The notes under the pieces: model-generated
What the model saw: the letters and a program-made list of their open reading frames with translations, nothing else
Databases searched by the model: none
What the model was told of the DNA's origin: nothing
Translations under genes and position numbers: made by a program
From: Vitreimonas flagellata
Lineage (GTDB): Bacteria; Pseudomonadota; Alphaproteobacteria; Caulobacterales; Aquidulcibacteraceae
DNA length: 64,000 nt
NCBI RefSeq assembly: GCF_004634425.1
Contig: NZ_SBJL01000004.1
Coordinates: 389,429 to 453,428 of the forward strand
Direction: 5' to 3'
In this document: positions 36,822 to 44,851 of the stretch, piece by piece
Position numbering within the stretch: position 1 is the stretch's first letter
Layout of the letters: the number at the start of each line of letters is the position of its first letter

Positions 36822-37619
36822 CTACGATCCGAACACTGCGCCAAGTTCGCGGGCGGCGAGAATGGCGCTCGCCAGATGCAATTCGGCTGCGTCCAATTCC
36901 ATCATGCCACGCCACAGCGCGCGCATATCGTCTTCGCGATCGACAATGATGATGAGGCCATGGGTCCCAGCGGCAAGCACGGCGACGGGGTAGGGCTGGG
37001 CGCCGTCGCGCAGTCGCGTCAGCGCAGGCCGGGCGCCATCGCCTGAATTGAATGCACGATCCATACAATCGGCGATGCTTTGCGCGTCGCGGTCTTCAGC
37101 AAAGGTAAGACGCTCGCGATCGGACCACAGACTCAAGCGTCGGTCCAACAAGGTTCGTGCGCGCGCATTGGCCGATTTGATCTCCAGGTTACGGTCCACG
37201 AGCAGCGCCGCGAAGGGCAGCGCGTCCAACATCATGAACGGGTAGGTGAGCGCTGCGATCCGGTCGCGCTCCTGTTGCAGCGCGAGGGCGGCGAAGGGCG
37301 CGAGCGCGTCAAAAGCCGCAGAGCTTACGCGCGTTGACCAGGCGATGAGGAAGCTGCGCTCAAGCCCGCCAAGCGGGTGGAGACGGAGCTTGGGGTGCTG
37401 TTGCAGGGGGCCTGACATGGCGTCATGGAAAGCTTGGGCCAGCGCGTCAGCGCTTGGCCCCGCACAGGCGATGCGCCATTGATCTTGCCCCTCAGTGTAG
37501 GCGATTGCCAAAGCCTCGGCCTGGATTGCGCAGCGGCAGGATTCCAGCGCCTCCAATACGTGTCGCACCGGCTTATCCTGGCGCAAGCTGAAGGGCGCAT
37601 GGGTGACGAGGGCATTCAT
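36822..37619 (-). CDS. PAS-domain regulator-like protein lacking its LuxR end
   Basis: 265 residues. The first 125 residues resemble a sensory helical domain, then a PAS-like fold: MMLDALPFAALLVDRNLEIK, SANARARTLLDRR, SIADCMDRAF and GAQPYPVAVLAAGTHGLIII. In LuxR-type PAS regulators the following segment is ..LTxAEaRlA.AlaaG.s.. leading into the helix-turn-helix; here it reads ELDAAELHLASAILAARELG and stops five residues later. The DNA-binding domain is therefore missing. The stop lies 1 base from the borosin methyltransferase stop (convergent). It may be a decayed regulator or act through protein contact. Confidence 0.7.
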   Translation of the reverse strand: MNALVTHAPFSLRQDKPVRHVLEALESCRCAIQAEALAIAYTEGQDQWRIACAGPSADALAQAFHDAMSGPLQQHPKLRLHPLGGLERSFLIAWSTRVSSAAFDALAPFAALALQQERDRIAALTYPFMMLDALPFAALLVDRNLEIKSANARARTLLDRRLSLWSDRERLTFAEDRDAQSIADCMDRAFNSGDGARPALTRLRDGAQPYPVAVLAAGTHGLIIIVDREDDMRALWRGMMELDAAELHLASAILAARELGAVFGS

Positions 37620-37682
37620 GAGCGTGCGCCTGCTTTGTCAAACACTGATCCAGTGTCTGGCGCAGGGCGCTCAGGCTCGCCA

Positions 37683-37698
37683 TGTGCGATATTACACA
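37683..37698. promoter_or_regulatory. Putative Crp/Fnr-type operator
   Basis: TGTGCGATATTACACA is a near-palindrome with the form TGTGnnATATnnCACA, 48 bases before the Crp-like gene and 64 bases before the divergent PAS gene. It resembles the CRP half-sites TGTGA/TCACA with a different spacer. A two-mismatch copy lies at 32897. Autoregulation by the adjacent Crp-like protein is the simplest reading. Confidence 0.55.
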
Positions 37699-37745
37699 TT
37701 ATAACCGACGCAATCTGCGACGTTCGCGACGAAGGGGTATGACGC

Positions 37746-38480
37746 GTGAGCCGGCGTGTGCGTTTCCAAGCGCAAGAGAGCGCGCGCCGGCTGGGTGCAA
37801 TCGGCGTGTTTTCAGCGCTCGATGCCGACGCGATTGCGGTGATCGCCAGCGAGATTGTATGGAGCGCCTTCGAGCCTGGGGCGCAAATTCTTTCTCATCT
37901 CGACCAATCGCGAGAATTCTACATCTTGAGTGAAGGCGAGCTTGAGGCGCGGCTTGATAGCCCCATTGGGCGCGGCGTGCGTGTGCGGCGTTTGCAGGCT
38001 GGCGCGCATTTTGGCGAGTTGGCGCCGCTTACGGGCGCTCGGCGCAGCGTGACATTGGTGGCGACCGGCGATGTTGTTGTCGGCGCGCTTGGCGAAACGA
38101 TTTTCCAGCGCCTGCTGCAGACCCAAGCAGGGTTCGCCGCCGCCCTCGCTGTTGATCTGGCGCGCAGCGTCGTTCATCTCACCGAACGGGTCTATGAGTT
38201 GGCCGCGCTTGAAATGCGCTTTCGCCTTTATGGTCAATTGTTGCGTTTGGCGGTGCGCACCGGCCTGAATGCAGCAACTATTGCCCCGGCGCCCACCCAC
38301 GCGGAGTTCGCCGAAATGATCGGGGCCCGACGCGAGGCTGTAACGCTTGAATTAAACTATCTTGAACGCGAGGGGGTGCTCCTGATCGAGCGCGCCGGCA
38401 TTCTCATCGTCGACATGGCGCGTCTGACCGACATGTTCGCCAAGCGCGCGGGATCGTCGCCGCAGACCGGTTTTGAGTAA
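37746..38480 (+). CDS. Crp/Fnr-family transcriptional regulator
   Basis: 244 residues, starting at GTG 37746 with GAAGGGG upstream. The cyclic-nucleotide-binding-type beta-roll runs from about residue 20 to 125 (FYILSEGELEARL, LQAGAHFGELAPLTGARRSVTLVA), where GELAPLTGARRS matches the phosphate-binding cassette of cNMP-binding domains including the Arg. A dimerisation helix follows, then the winged helix HAEFAEMIGARREAVTLELNYLEREG as recognition helix. The four-Cys cluster of FNR is absent, so oxygen sensing via iron-sulfur is excluded; ligand likely cyclic nucleotide. It is 3 bp upstream of a cyclase-containing gene. Confidence 0.92.
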   Translation: MSRRVRFQAQESARRLGAIGVFSALDADAIAVIASEIVWSAFEPGAQILSHLDQSREFYILSEGELEARLDSPIGRGVRVRRLQAGAHFGELAPLTGARRSVTLVATGDVVVGALGETIFQRLLQTQAGFAAALAVDLARSVVHLTERVYELAALEMRFRLYGQLLRLAVRTGLNAATIAPAPTHAEFAEMIGARREAVTLELNYLEREGVLLIERAGILIVDMARLTDMFAKRAGSSPQTGFE

Positions 38481-38483
38481 CCT

Positions 38484-41135
38484 GTGCAACGCGGATACCT
38501 CTTCTCCGACATCGACGGCAGCACGCAAAAATGGGAGCGCGCTGGATTTGCGATGCAGGCCGCCATGCGTCGCCACGACGCCATTTTTGCGGAATTGATC
38601 GCCGCCCATGGCGGGTTCATTCATGACCATGTCGGCGACAGCGTTTTCGCCATCTTCGAGACGGGAGATCCCCTAGCGTGCGCGCTCGATCTGCAACTGG
38701 CTTTCGCACGTGAAGCGTGGCCATTGACTGAAGGCTTGCGCGTGCGTGTGGGCGTGCATGCGAGCGCCTCGGCGACGTCAGAGGGGGCGGGGGCGATTGC
38801 CGAGCGCATCGCGGCCAATCGTGTGGCGCGTATCGCCGATTGCGCCGCGGGTGGTCAGATCGTGGCGAGTGTCGAAGCGGTGAGCGCCTATGGCGCGCCG
38901 GCGCACACGCGCTTCGTCGACCTCGGTGCGGTCTTGTTGAAGGGCGTGGAAGCGCCCGTGCAAATCTTTGGCCTTGATCACGAGGCTTTGCGGGGCGCTC
39001 CTTTCACGCGCGTGCGCCGCCAAGCGGCGGCGCACGCGAATTTGCCAAAACCCATGGCGCCATTGCTCGGGCGCGCGCAAGAATTGGCGCGATTAGCAGA
39101 ACTTATCGCAGCGCCCGAGGGGGGGCGCATTATCAATGTGGTGGGACCAGCGGGCGTCGGCAAAACCCGTTTGGTGCAAGAAGCGGCCTATCAGTTCAGC
39201 CAGACCCAACCCGTCTTATATCTACCGCTTGCATCGCTGCACGACGGGGAAGATCTGATCGGGGCGCTCGCGCGTGCGCTGAATCTTCCAGCGTTAGGCG
39301 CCGCCTTGACCGCGGAGGCGATTAGCGAGGCCCTGCGGGTTCGGCCCCGACTTCTGGTGCTCGACAACGTTGAGCGCGCAAGCCCTGACGCCTTGACTGC
39401 GTTCGGCGAGTTCCTTGCGACGCACCGTCACGTCCATGCAGTTTGCGCCAGCCGCTGGCCCTTGGAAATTGCCCATACGCGCTTGCGTGTGAAAGGACTC
39501 GCCGCCCCTGGGCCGGGAAGGGAGGCGCTGGCCGAGAACGCCGCCTATGGCTTGTTCGCGCGCGAAGCCGCACACGCCGGCGCAAGCCTTGAAGCTGACG
39601 ACCGAACGGCGTCTTTGTTCGCCCGATTATGCGACGCGCTTGGCGGTCTGCCGTTGGCGCTGCAACTGAGCGCAGCGTGGTTGCGTTATTTGCCATTGGA
39701 TGCGGTGGTGGAGCGCTTGGCGCAGCATCGGGGCGAATTTGGCTTTATCTTCGCAGACACTTGGGCGGCTCTGTCGCCTGATGTGCGCGACAAAATCGGC
39801 CGTCTCTCAATCTTTCGCACCGCTTTCTCCGCCGCGGCGGCCGCCGAAGTGGCGGGCGTCGAACTTGGCGAATTGATCAAGTTTGAGGAAAGCGGATTGG
39901 TGGAGAGGGCGGCGGAGCGCTGTTTCATCTTGCATCCGCTCTTGGCTGAAATGGCCGAGGCGAAGACGGCGAATTTCGATACCGCCCAAGCCCATGCGGA
40001 ATATTTTCTCTCAGCGCCCATGCTGGCGCCGCGCCCGCGTGGGGAAGGACATGTGCCGATTGCAGAGGTGGAAGCAGCGTGGATGTTGGCGCGTCGCTTT
40101 TGGCCGGAGCCGAAATTGCAAGCGGCCGGCGAGCGACTCTTCTATTGGTGCGCCTTTGCAGGCCTCTTCAAAGAAGGCGCTTCATTGTTCGCGGCGCGAG
40201 ACGCCGAGGGCGAATTGGGTTTCTACATATCCGCTTTGCGCGCCAATTGTTTGGTGCACGCCCATGAGGGAGAGGCCGCTCAAAAGCTGGCGGCCGCGGC
40301 GAGCGCCAGTTCTGACGCCTTGACGCGCGCACACGGATTGCATGCGCTGGGCAATCTAGCGCATGCGCGCGGCGATTTCGATGAAGCGGAAGAGTTTTAC
40401 GCTGCGGCGCTGCCAATAAGGCGCGATCTTCATGATCGCATCGGCGCGCATTATACAATCATGTCTATGGCCGCGCTCGCTTTGGCGCGTGGGCATGCGG
40501 CCGCCGTCGGCCAAATCTTGGTGGACGCGCTTAATGATGCGCATGCCCACCCGGTCGCTATGATCCACACCCACTTCTTTGCCGGCGAGGCCCTCTTGGC
40601 CCAAGGTCGCCATAAGCAAGCGGAGATCAACTTTCAGCGCGCGCTTGAACTCGACGCCTTGATTGAACATCCCGCATTCCGCACGCGTCTTTTGCTGCGT
40701 ATGGGCGCCGTCGCCAATTTGGCCAGAGATCGGGCGCGTGCGCATGCCTTTTTCGATGAGGCGCAGCTTTTGGCTGGGACCCTGGGGGATCGGCGCGGCG
40801 GTTGCTATGCAGCTATTGAGCTTGCCCTTGCCGCCCACGTCGCCGGCGACAGTGCGCGTGCGAAAGCAGAATTGTTGACGGCGGTGCGGGTGGCCTTGGA
40901 ATTGCGCTCAAAGCCTTTGGTGGCGCGCGCATTGTTGGCGCTTTTGCAGGTTGAGATGGAAATTGGCGACGATCAGGCGGCGGAGAGATTGCGCGAGGTT
41001 CTGGCTGGCGCGGACTTGGGCGAATTGAGCGCAAGGTTCGCGCAATTGACCAAGACGCCGCCACGCGCGGGCGACGATGGTCGGGGCGGTCAGGTGCTCT
41101 TGGAGGAAGGGGCCCGACGGGTGTTGCAGCTTTGA
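38484..41135 (+). CDS. Class III cyclase-like / AAA ATPase / TPR regulator
   Basis: 883 residues from GTG 38484. Domain order: class III nucleotidyl cyclase-like (1-165) with metal Asp9 in LFSDIDGST and Asp52 in VGDSVFAIF, and the NR..R motif ANRVARI; then a STAND-type ATPase with Walker A GPAGVGKT (221-228) and Walker B RLLVLDN (289-295), the winged-helix region LSIFRTAFS, and from about 560 a string of TPR-like repeats (LHALGNLAHARGDFDEAEEF). In usual adenylate cyclases the adenine-contacting Lys of VKTxGD is present; here the position is Asp48 (IHDHVGD), so activity or base choice is uncertain. Translationally coupled to the Crp-like gene, suggesting a signal-producer/receiver pair. Confidence 0.88.
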   Translation: MQRGYLFSDIDGSTQKWERAGFAMQAAMRRHDAIFAELIAAHGGFIHDHVGDSVFAIFETGDPLACALDLQLAFAREAWPLTEGLRVRVGVHASASATSEGAGAIAERIAANRVARIADCAAGGQIVASVEAVSAYGAPAHTRFVDLGAVLLKGVEAPVQIFGLDHEALRGAPFTRVRRQAAAHANLPKPMAPLLGRAQELARLAELIAAPEGGRIINVVGPAGVGKTRLVQEAAYQFSQTQPVLYLPLASLHDGEDLIGALARALNLPALGAALTAEAISEALRVRPRLLVLDNVERASPDALTAFGEFLATHRHVHAVCASRWPLEIAHTRLRVKGLAAPGPGREALAENAAYGLFAREAAHAGASLEADDRTASLFARLCDALGGLPLALQLSAAWLRYLPLDAVVERLAQHRGEFGFIFADTWAALSPDVRDKIGRLSIFRTAFSAAAAAEVAGVELGELIKFEESGLVERAAERCFILHPLLAEMAEAKTANFDTAQAHAEYFLSAPMLAPRPRGEGHVPIAEVEAAWMLARRFWPEPKLQAAGERLFYWCAFAGLFKEGASLFAARDAEGELGFYISALRANCLVHAHEGEAAQKLAAAASASSDALTRAHGLHALGNLAHARGDFDEAEEFYAAALPIRRDLHDRIGAHYTIMSMAALALARGHAAAVGQILVDALNDAHAHPVAMIHTHFFAGEALLAQGRHKQAEINFQRALELDALIEHPAFRTRLLLRMGAVANLARDRARAHAFFDEAQLLAGTLGDRRGGCYAAIELALAAHVAGDSARAKAELLTAVRVALELRSKPLVARALLALLQVEMEIGDDQAAERLREVLAGADLGELSARFAQLTKTPPRAGDDGRGGQVLLEEGARRVLQL

Positions 41136-41137
41136 CT

Positions 41138-41542
41138 TTAAGCTTTTGATCGCTTGGCGATTGCGCGTTTGGCGTCGCGGTGCAGGGCGCGTCCAACATT
41201 GAGCAGAGTGGCGCGTCCTTCGCCATCGAGACCCGAGAAGATCCGCGTGAGCTCGATCAAGTCGTCGCTGGCGAGCACGCTGGAATCCGCGCGCGCGATC
41301 GCTGAAGGCAAAAGCTCGCCGGCCGCTATATCCAAGGCGTCGCTTATATCGACGAGTGTACTCGCGGCTACGCGATTGACGCCCTTCTCGTACTTTTGAA
41401 CCTGCTGGAAGGTGACCCCGATCGCGGCGGCCAATTGTTCTTGCGACATTTTTCGTTCGCTACGGCGGGCGCGAATCCGCGCGCCCAATTCGATATCGAC
41501 GCGGGTGGCTGTGCGCGGGCTGGTGGAGGCCGATTTGGCCAT
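41138..41542 (-). CDS. XRE-family HTH regulator
   Basis: 134 residues from ATG 41542, which has AGGAAAGAGAG upstream; ATG 41563 would add seven residues. Helix-turn-helix: IRARRSERKMSQEQLAAAIG followed by VTFQQVQKYEKGVNRVAAS, the classic lambda-repressor-like fold, with DISDALDIAAGELL behind. The C-terminal 50 residues form a helical tail (IELTRIFSGLDGEGRATLLN). Convergent with the cyclase gene, 2 bp apart. Possibly an island repressor. Confidence 0.9.
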   Translation of the reverse strand: MAKSASTSPRTATRVDIELGARIRARRSERKMSQEQLAAAIGVTFQQVQKYEKGVNRVAASTLVDISDALDIAAGELLPSAIARADSSVLASDDLIELTRIFSGLDGEGRATLLNVGRALHRDAKRAIAKRSKA

Positions 41543-41845
41543 GCCGCTCTCTTTCCTGGTCATCGTCGATCTTTGTCATGCGCGCAGGCGTTGAGCAATC
41601 CAGGCGGGCCACAAAATGGGTCAGGCTGGCGGCGGTGAACAAGAGCGGCGCCAATCCCAGATCCAGCGCCCCCCGTTCTGCAACACAAGCGCGGCGCCGA
41701 AGCGGCGCATAAGGCCCACAAATCACAATTAGACGTCGTCCTGATTTTTCCGGATCGCACATTTTCTAATGGCGCACCGCACACTTTCAGGACCGATTGT
41801 CTTTAACCGTCCTGGGGCTGCTTGGATTTGCATGAAGGACGGCTA

Positions 41846-42589
41846 ATGGCGCTCGCTGCGCTTACACATCGCACAAAGACGGGCGCGCCTTATCGGCGTC
41901 CGGCTGCGGTTGAAGGGCAAATCCAAGCCGCCCTCGCCGCACAGATGGATGCGGTTTGGCGATTGGAGGGCCGCGATTGGAGCCAATTGGGTCTGGAGGC
42001 CCTGGTCTATTTGGCGCGCCAAAGAGCGGTTGCGGGCGATCACGGCGCGTGCGGCCAATTCGTCGAGATGATCCTGGCGCGCTCCTATAAGATAATCGCG
42101 CGATGGTCGAAAGGCTTTTCACTCGCAGACGGCGAGGAAATTGAAGCCGCCGTGGTGACACGCCTTGTGGCGCTGCTCTTGGCCGCCGAACCCACCAGCA
42201 CGGCGGAATTCCTCGAGATCAACGCCGCCCGCGTCATCAAGCAATTGACCCTTCGCGAAGTGTCCAAGCGCCGTGATCGGCCGCGACCGAAGGATTTCGC
42301 TCAGAGCCGGGAGGGCGGCGACGCCGCAAGCGACATCGCCGATCCCCATGCTCTTGTCCATGCGCACGAAGAGACAGCGCCCATCCAGTTGCGGCGCGTC
42401 TTGAAGGCAATCAAGGATCGCCGTCACCGGGAGGCGTTCATTCTGCACAAATTGCGCGGCTGGCCCGTGCAGAGTGAAAAGGCCGGACAGCCTAATCTCG
42501 TGGCGCGCTTCAACATGTCCAAGCGTCAGATTCACGCTTGGATCGCGATCGCGTCCTCACAAGTCAAACACGCGCTCGGAGAAGCATGA
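41846..42589 (+). CDS. Sigma-factor-like regulatory protein
   Basis: 247 residues from ATG 41846 with GAAGGA seven bases upstream. The C-terminal 80 residues look like a sigma region-4 type helix-turn-helix: RRVLKAIKDRRHREAFILHK, LRGWP, then LVARFNMSKRQIHAWIAIAS. The central part (VEMILARSYKIIARWSKGFS, ADGEEIEAAVVTRLVALLL) recalls region 2. The match is weak and the protein may be a diverged ECF-like sigma factor or a phage-type regulator. It overlaps the next gene by 4 bp (ATGA), forming a two-gene unit. Confidence 0.5.
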   Translation: MALAALTHRTKTGAPYRRPAAVEGQIQAALAAQMDAVWRLEGRDWSQLGLEALVYLARQRAVAGDHGACGQFVEMILARSYKIIARWSKGFSLADGEEIEAAVVTRLVALLLAAEPTSTAEFLEINAARVIKQLTLREVSKRRDRPRPKDFAQSREGGDAASDIADPHALVHAHEETAPIQLRRVLKAIKDRRHREAFILHKLRGWPVQSEKAGQPNLVARFNMSKRQIHAWIAIASSQVKHALGEA

Positions 42590-43296
42590 TGCGATCAGAA
42601 CGCGACGCCCGATTGGAAGAGCTTCTGCTAGAAGACATTTTGAGCGAAATCGTCATTCTCGACGATGAGCCAACGCCCGCGCGACTCTCTCAATTGTGCC
42701 AAGACCATCCCCGTTGGAGAAAGGAATTCTACGAATTTTTCGAAACATGGCGCGAGCAGATGGAGTTCGGCGGCGGCGATGCGCCCGAAGAAACGAGCGA
42801 AGAATTAGACAATCGCCGGCAAAGCGTGTGCGCGCGAGGCTTGGCCCAGGCTCTGGCGCTGCTCACCCAAAGACATTGCACGGATCAAGTCGGAGCCGAC
42901 GGGCCGCTGCGCTTATCGGCAATTTTGCGAAACTTTGGTTTGGATGAAGCGCGCTTTGCGCGCGCTTGCGGACTGGATAGGGCGATCATGAGCAAGCTCG
43001 ATCGAAGATGCATTCAGCCCGCCGAGGATATTCCGCTCCGATGCTTTGAGCTTATGAGCGAAATCGTGGTGCGAAATGTGGGCGCGGAGCAAAGCGGAGC
43101 GCACTCAAAAAAAGCGCTGATACAAATTCTTCAGGGCGCTGTTCGTGGTGCGCCGGTGGACATAGAGCGCGGCGTGCTTGCGTTTTTTAGGCGACGAAGT
43201 CCCACGCAGAGTTTTGCCCAAGCCATCGAGAGTTCCAGCCTGAGCGAGGATGAGAAACGCTTGTGGCTGGACGCGAACGTCGCTGACACGGTTTGA
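42586..43296 (+). CDS. Hypothetical protein with Cro/C1-like segment
   Basis: 236 residues, start ATG 42586 overlapping the stop of the sigma-like gene, with GGAGAAGC upstream. The first 80 residues are acidic and helical (EELLLEDILSEIVILDDEPT, HPRWRKEFYEFFETW). The middle reads LRLSAILRNFGLDEARFARAC then GLDRAIMSKLDRRCIQPAED, which looks like a helix-turn-helix of the Cro/C1 type. An acidic N-terminal arm translated with a sigma-like gene suggests an anti-sigma or co-regulator; that is speculation from gene order. Confidence 0.55.
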   Translation: MMRSERDARLEELLLEDILSEIVILDDEPTPARLSQLCQDHPRWRKEFYEFFETWREQMEFGGGDAPEETSEELDNRRQSVCARGLAQALALLTQRHCTDQVGADGPLRLSAILRNFGLDEARFARACGLDRAIMSKLDRRCIQPAEDIPLRCFELMSEIVVRNVGAEQSGAHSKKALIQILQGAVRGAPVDIERGVLAFFRRRSPTQSFAQAIESSSLSEDEKRLWLDANVADTV

Positions 43297-43381
43297 GCAG
43301 CGCACATCACCTCTCGTGCGACGCGCTCAGCGTTGAGGCGCGGGCGCTTCGGCGTTTGACGCGACTTGATTGGCCGCTTCC

Positions 43382-43525
43382 TCACAGCCTCGGCGCTAGG
43401 CGCTTATGACCGCTCGGCGCTTCAAGCCAGAGCGAGACGATGTCGTGGCTGGCGCCGCCATGTTCGATTCGGCGCGTCTTTGGATCGTTGACGAGAATTC
43501 CGGTGAGGATGACTTGGTTTATCAT
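43382..43525 (-). CDS. Truncated SSB-like OB-fold protein
   Basis: 47 codons starting at ATG 43525, with a fine AGGAG ribosome-binding site eight bases upstream. The product begins MINQVILTGILVNDPKTRRI and continues HGGASHDIVSLWLEAPS, the first beta-strands of a single-stranded DNA-binding protein (MINxVxLxGxLxxDPExR pattern). It stops after strand three (GHKRLAPRL), while SSB proteins need about 110 residues for the OB fold. This is therefore probably a gene fragment from a plasmid or integrative element; the retained start signals suggest it is recently broken or a very short derivative. Confidence 0.6.
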   Translation of the reverse strand: MINQVILTGILVNDPKTRRIEHGGASHDIVSLWLEAPSGHKRLAPRL

Positions 43526-43966
43526 GGGGTAGCTCCTGCTGGCTCTAGGGCGCGCGGGAGATCGCCCGCGACGGCGCTCCCGCGCCCAGCCCAGCAGCGG
43601 CGGCGTGCAAGTTCAAAATGGTGGGGCCCGCGCCCGTAGGGTCGCAAAGCGACGCGCGCTCAGCGCGCGCGGGGAAACGATTTTGGACTTGTCGGGACGA
43701 CGCGGGGCCGGGCGGATTGGCGACGGCGTGGGCGAGATGACGCGCGAGAGGAGTGAGCCGAACCTTAGCGCCCGCTGAAAACTAGGCAGCCTCACCTTAG
43801 AGACGCGAGCCGGCGATGATCCAGCATTTCGGGCGGGCGTCGGGCGACGCATCTTGTTCTGCGACGGAGGGTAGGCGGAAATCAGTGCGGGCTCATCAAG
43901 CGGATTGCTCGCGCGCTGCGTCAGGCTGTGCTGCATGCGGCGTGGCCCCAACGCGCGCCTAGCCGC
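43526..43966. other. Intergenic stretch with no supportable gene
   Basis: About 440 bases between the SSB fragment and the Toprim gene. Open frames are arginine- and proline-rich without motifs. Probably the promoter region of the SSB fragment plus debris. Confidence 0.5.
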
Positions 43967-44851
43967 TTAAGCGCCGAGCGCGCGAGCCCAATCGTTCCAA
44001 TCGCCAAAGCCGTCGGGGGCCAAAGCGATTTCGCACGCAATCGCGCCCGCCACGCGTTGCAGCACGCGTGCTGCAACGGCTTTACCGGCAGCGTCTCTGT
44101 CAGCCGCGATAATCAATCGGTCGATGACTGGCGGGGGTTCAAACTGGGCCAAATTCTCTGCGCTGAGGAAGGCCCATGCGCCGGCGGCGAGCGCGCGGCG
44201 CGCCGACAATGCGGTCTCTAGACCTTCGGCGATCACCAGCGTGTGGCCAGGCGCGTCAATGCGCACATAATGGCCCATCAGGCGCCCGATGGTCCGGCGC
44301 GGCGTCGCGACCGGCGCCTTGCCGGCGCCATGCGCCGTCAGCAGCGTGACTTGCACGCCTTGCAGCGCCCCGTCCGCATCGACGAGCGCGCTCATAAGCG
44401 CTGGTCGTCGAAGACGATCATCAAGGCTTGTCATACGCGGGTGAAAGCGCAGCACGTCAGGGCCGGGCAATTCGCCCTCGATGGCGCGGGCGCGCAGATA
44501 GCGCTCGGCCACCGTGCCGGCGATGGGCTGCGATTCAGCCCAAAGCCGGGTCACGCGCGCCATGCGCTCTTCGTCACGCGGCTCAGAATGGACGCGCACA
44601 ATCTGTTCGGATGAATCTTCATGCTGATCGCGGTCTTCTTCAAGAAGACCAAGGTCGGCGAGTTCAGCTCGCACGGCGCGCCAATCGTCACGCGGTGAGA
44701 AACAATGGATGAGCACGCGGCCATCTTCGGTCTCTAAGAGAGAGACAGAGCGATCCGCGGCCCCATGCCCAGGACCGCGGATCAGGGCTCGGCGTCCGCC
44801 GTCCATAAGCTGACCGCCCATGGCGTCGACGATGCGCTTAAGCCGCGACAT
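43967..44851 (-). CDS. Toprim-domain primase/helicase-accessory protein
   Basis: 294 residues from ATG 44851. The N-terminal part resembles the zinc-less CHC2-type domain of plasmid primases (GGQLMDGGRRALIRGPGHGA, SVSLLETEDGRVLIHCFS). The middle has AERYLRARAI, and the Toprim catalytic core follows: HTLVIAEGLETALSARRAL with the Glu, and DRLIIAADRDAAGKAVAARV with the DxD-type motif. Such DUF7146/Toprim proteins are characteristic of plasmids and integrative elements and are usually next to ArdC-like genes, as here (14-bp overlap with the ArdC fragment). Confidence 0.85.
   Translation of the reverse strand: MSRLKRIVDAMGGQLMDGGRRALIRGPGHGAADRSVSLLETEDGRVLIHCFSPRDDWRAVRAELADLGLLEEDRDQHEDSSEQIVRVHSEPRDEERMARVTRLWAESQPIAGTVAERYLRARAIEGELPGPDVLRFHPRMTSLDDRLRRPALMSALVDADGALQGVQVTLLTAHGAGKAPVATPRRTIGRLMGHYVRIDAPGHTLVIAEGLETALSARRALAAGAWAFLSAENLAQFEPPPVIDRLIIAADRDAAGKAVAARVLQRVAGAIACEIALAPDGFGDWNDWARALGA

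Noticed and set aside
37682..37933. Leaderless ORF starting at the TGTGCGAT motif (MCDI...)
   Set aside because: The frame conflicts with the Crp-like gene that has a ribosome-binding site; the ATG belongs to the operator sequence rather than a start.
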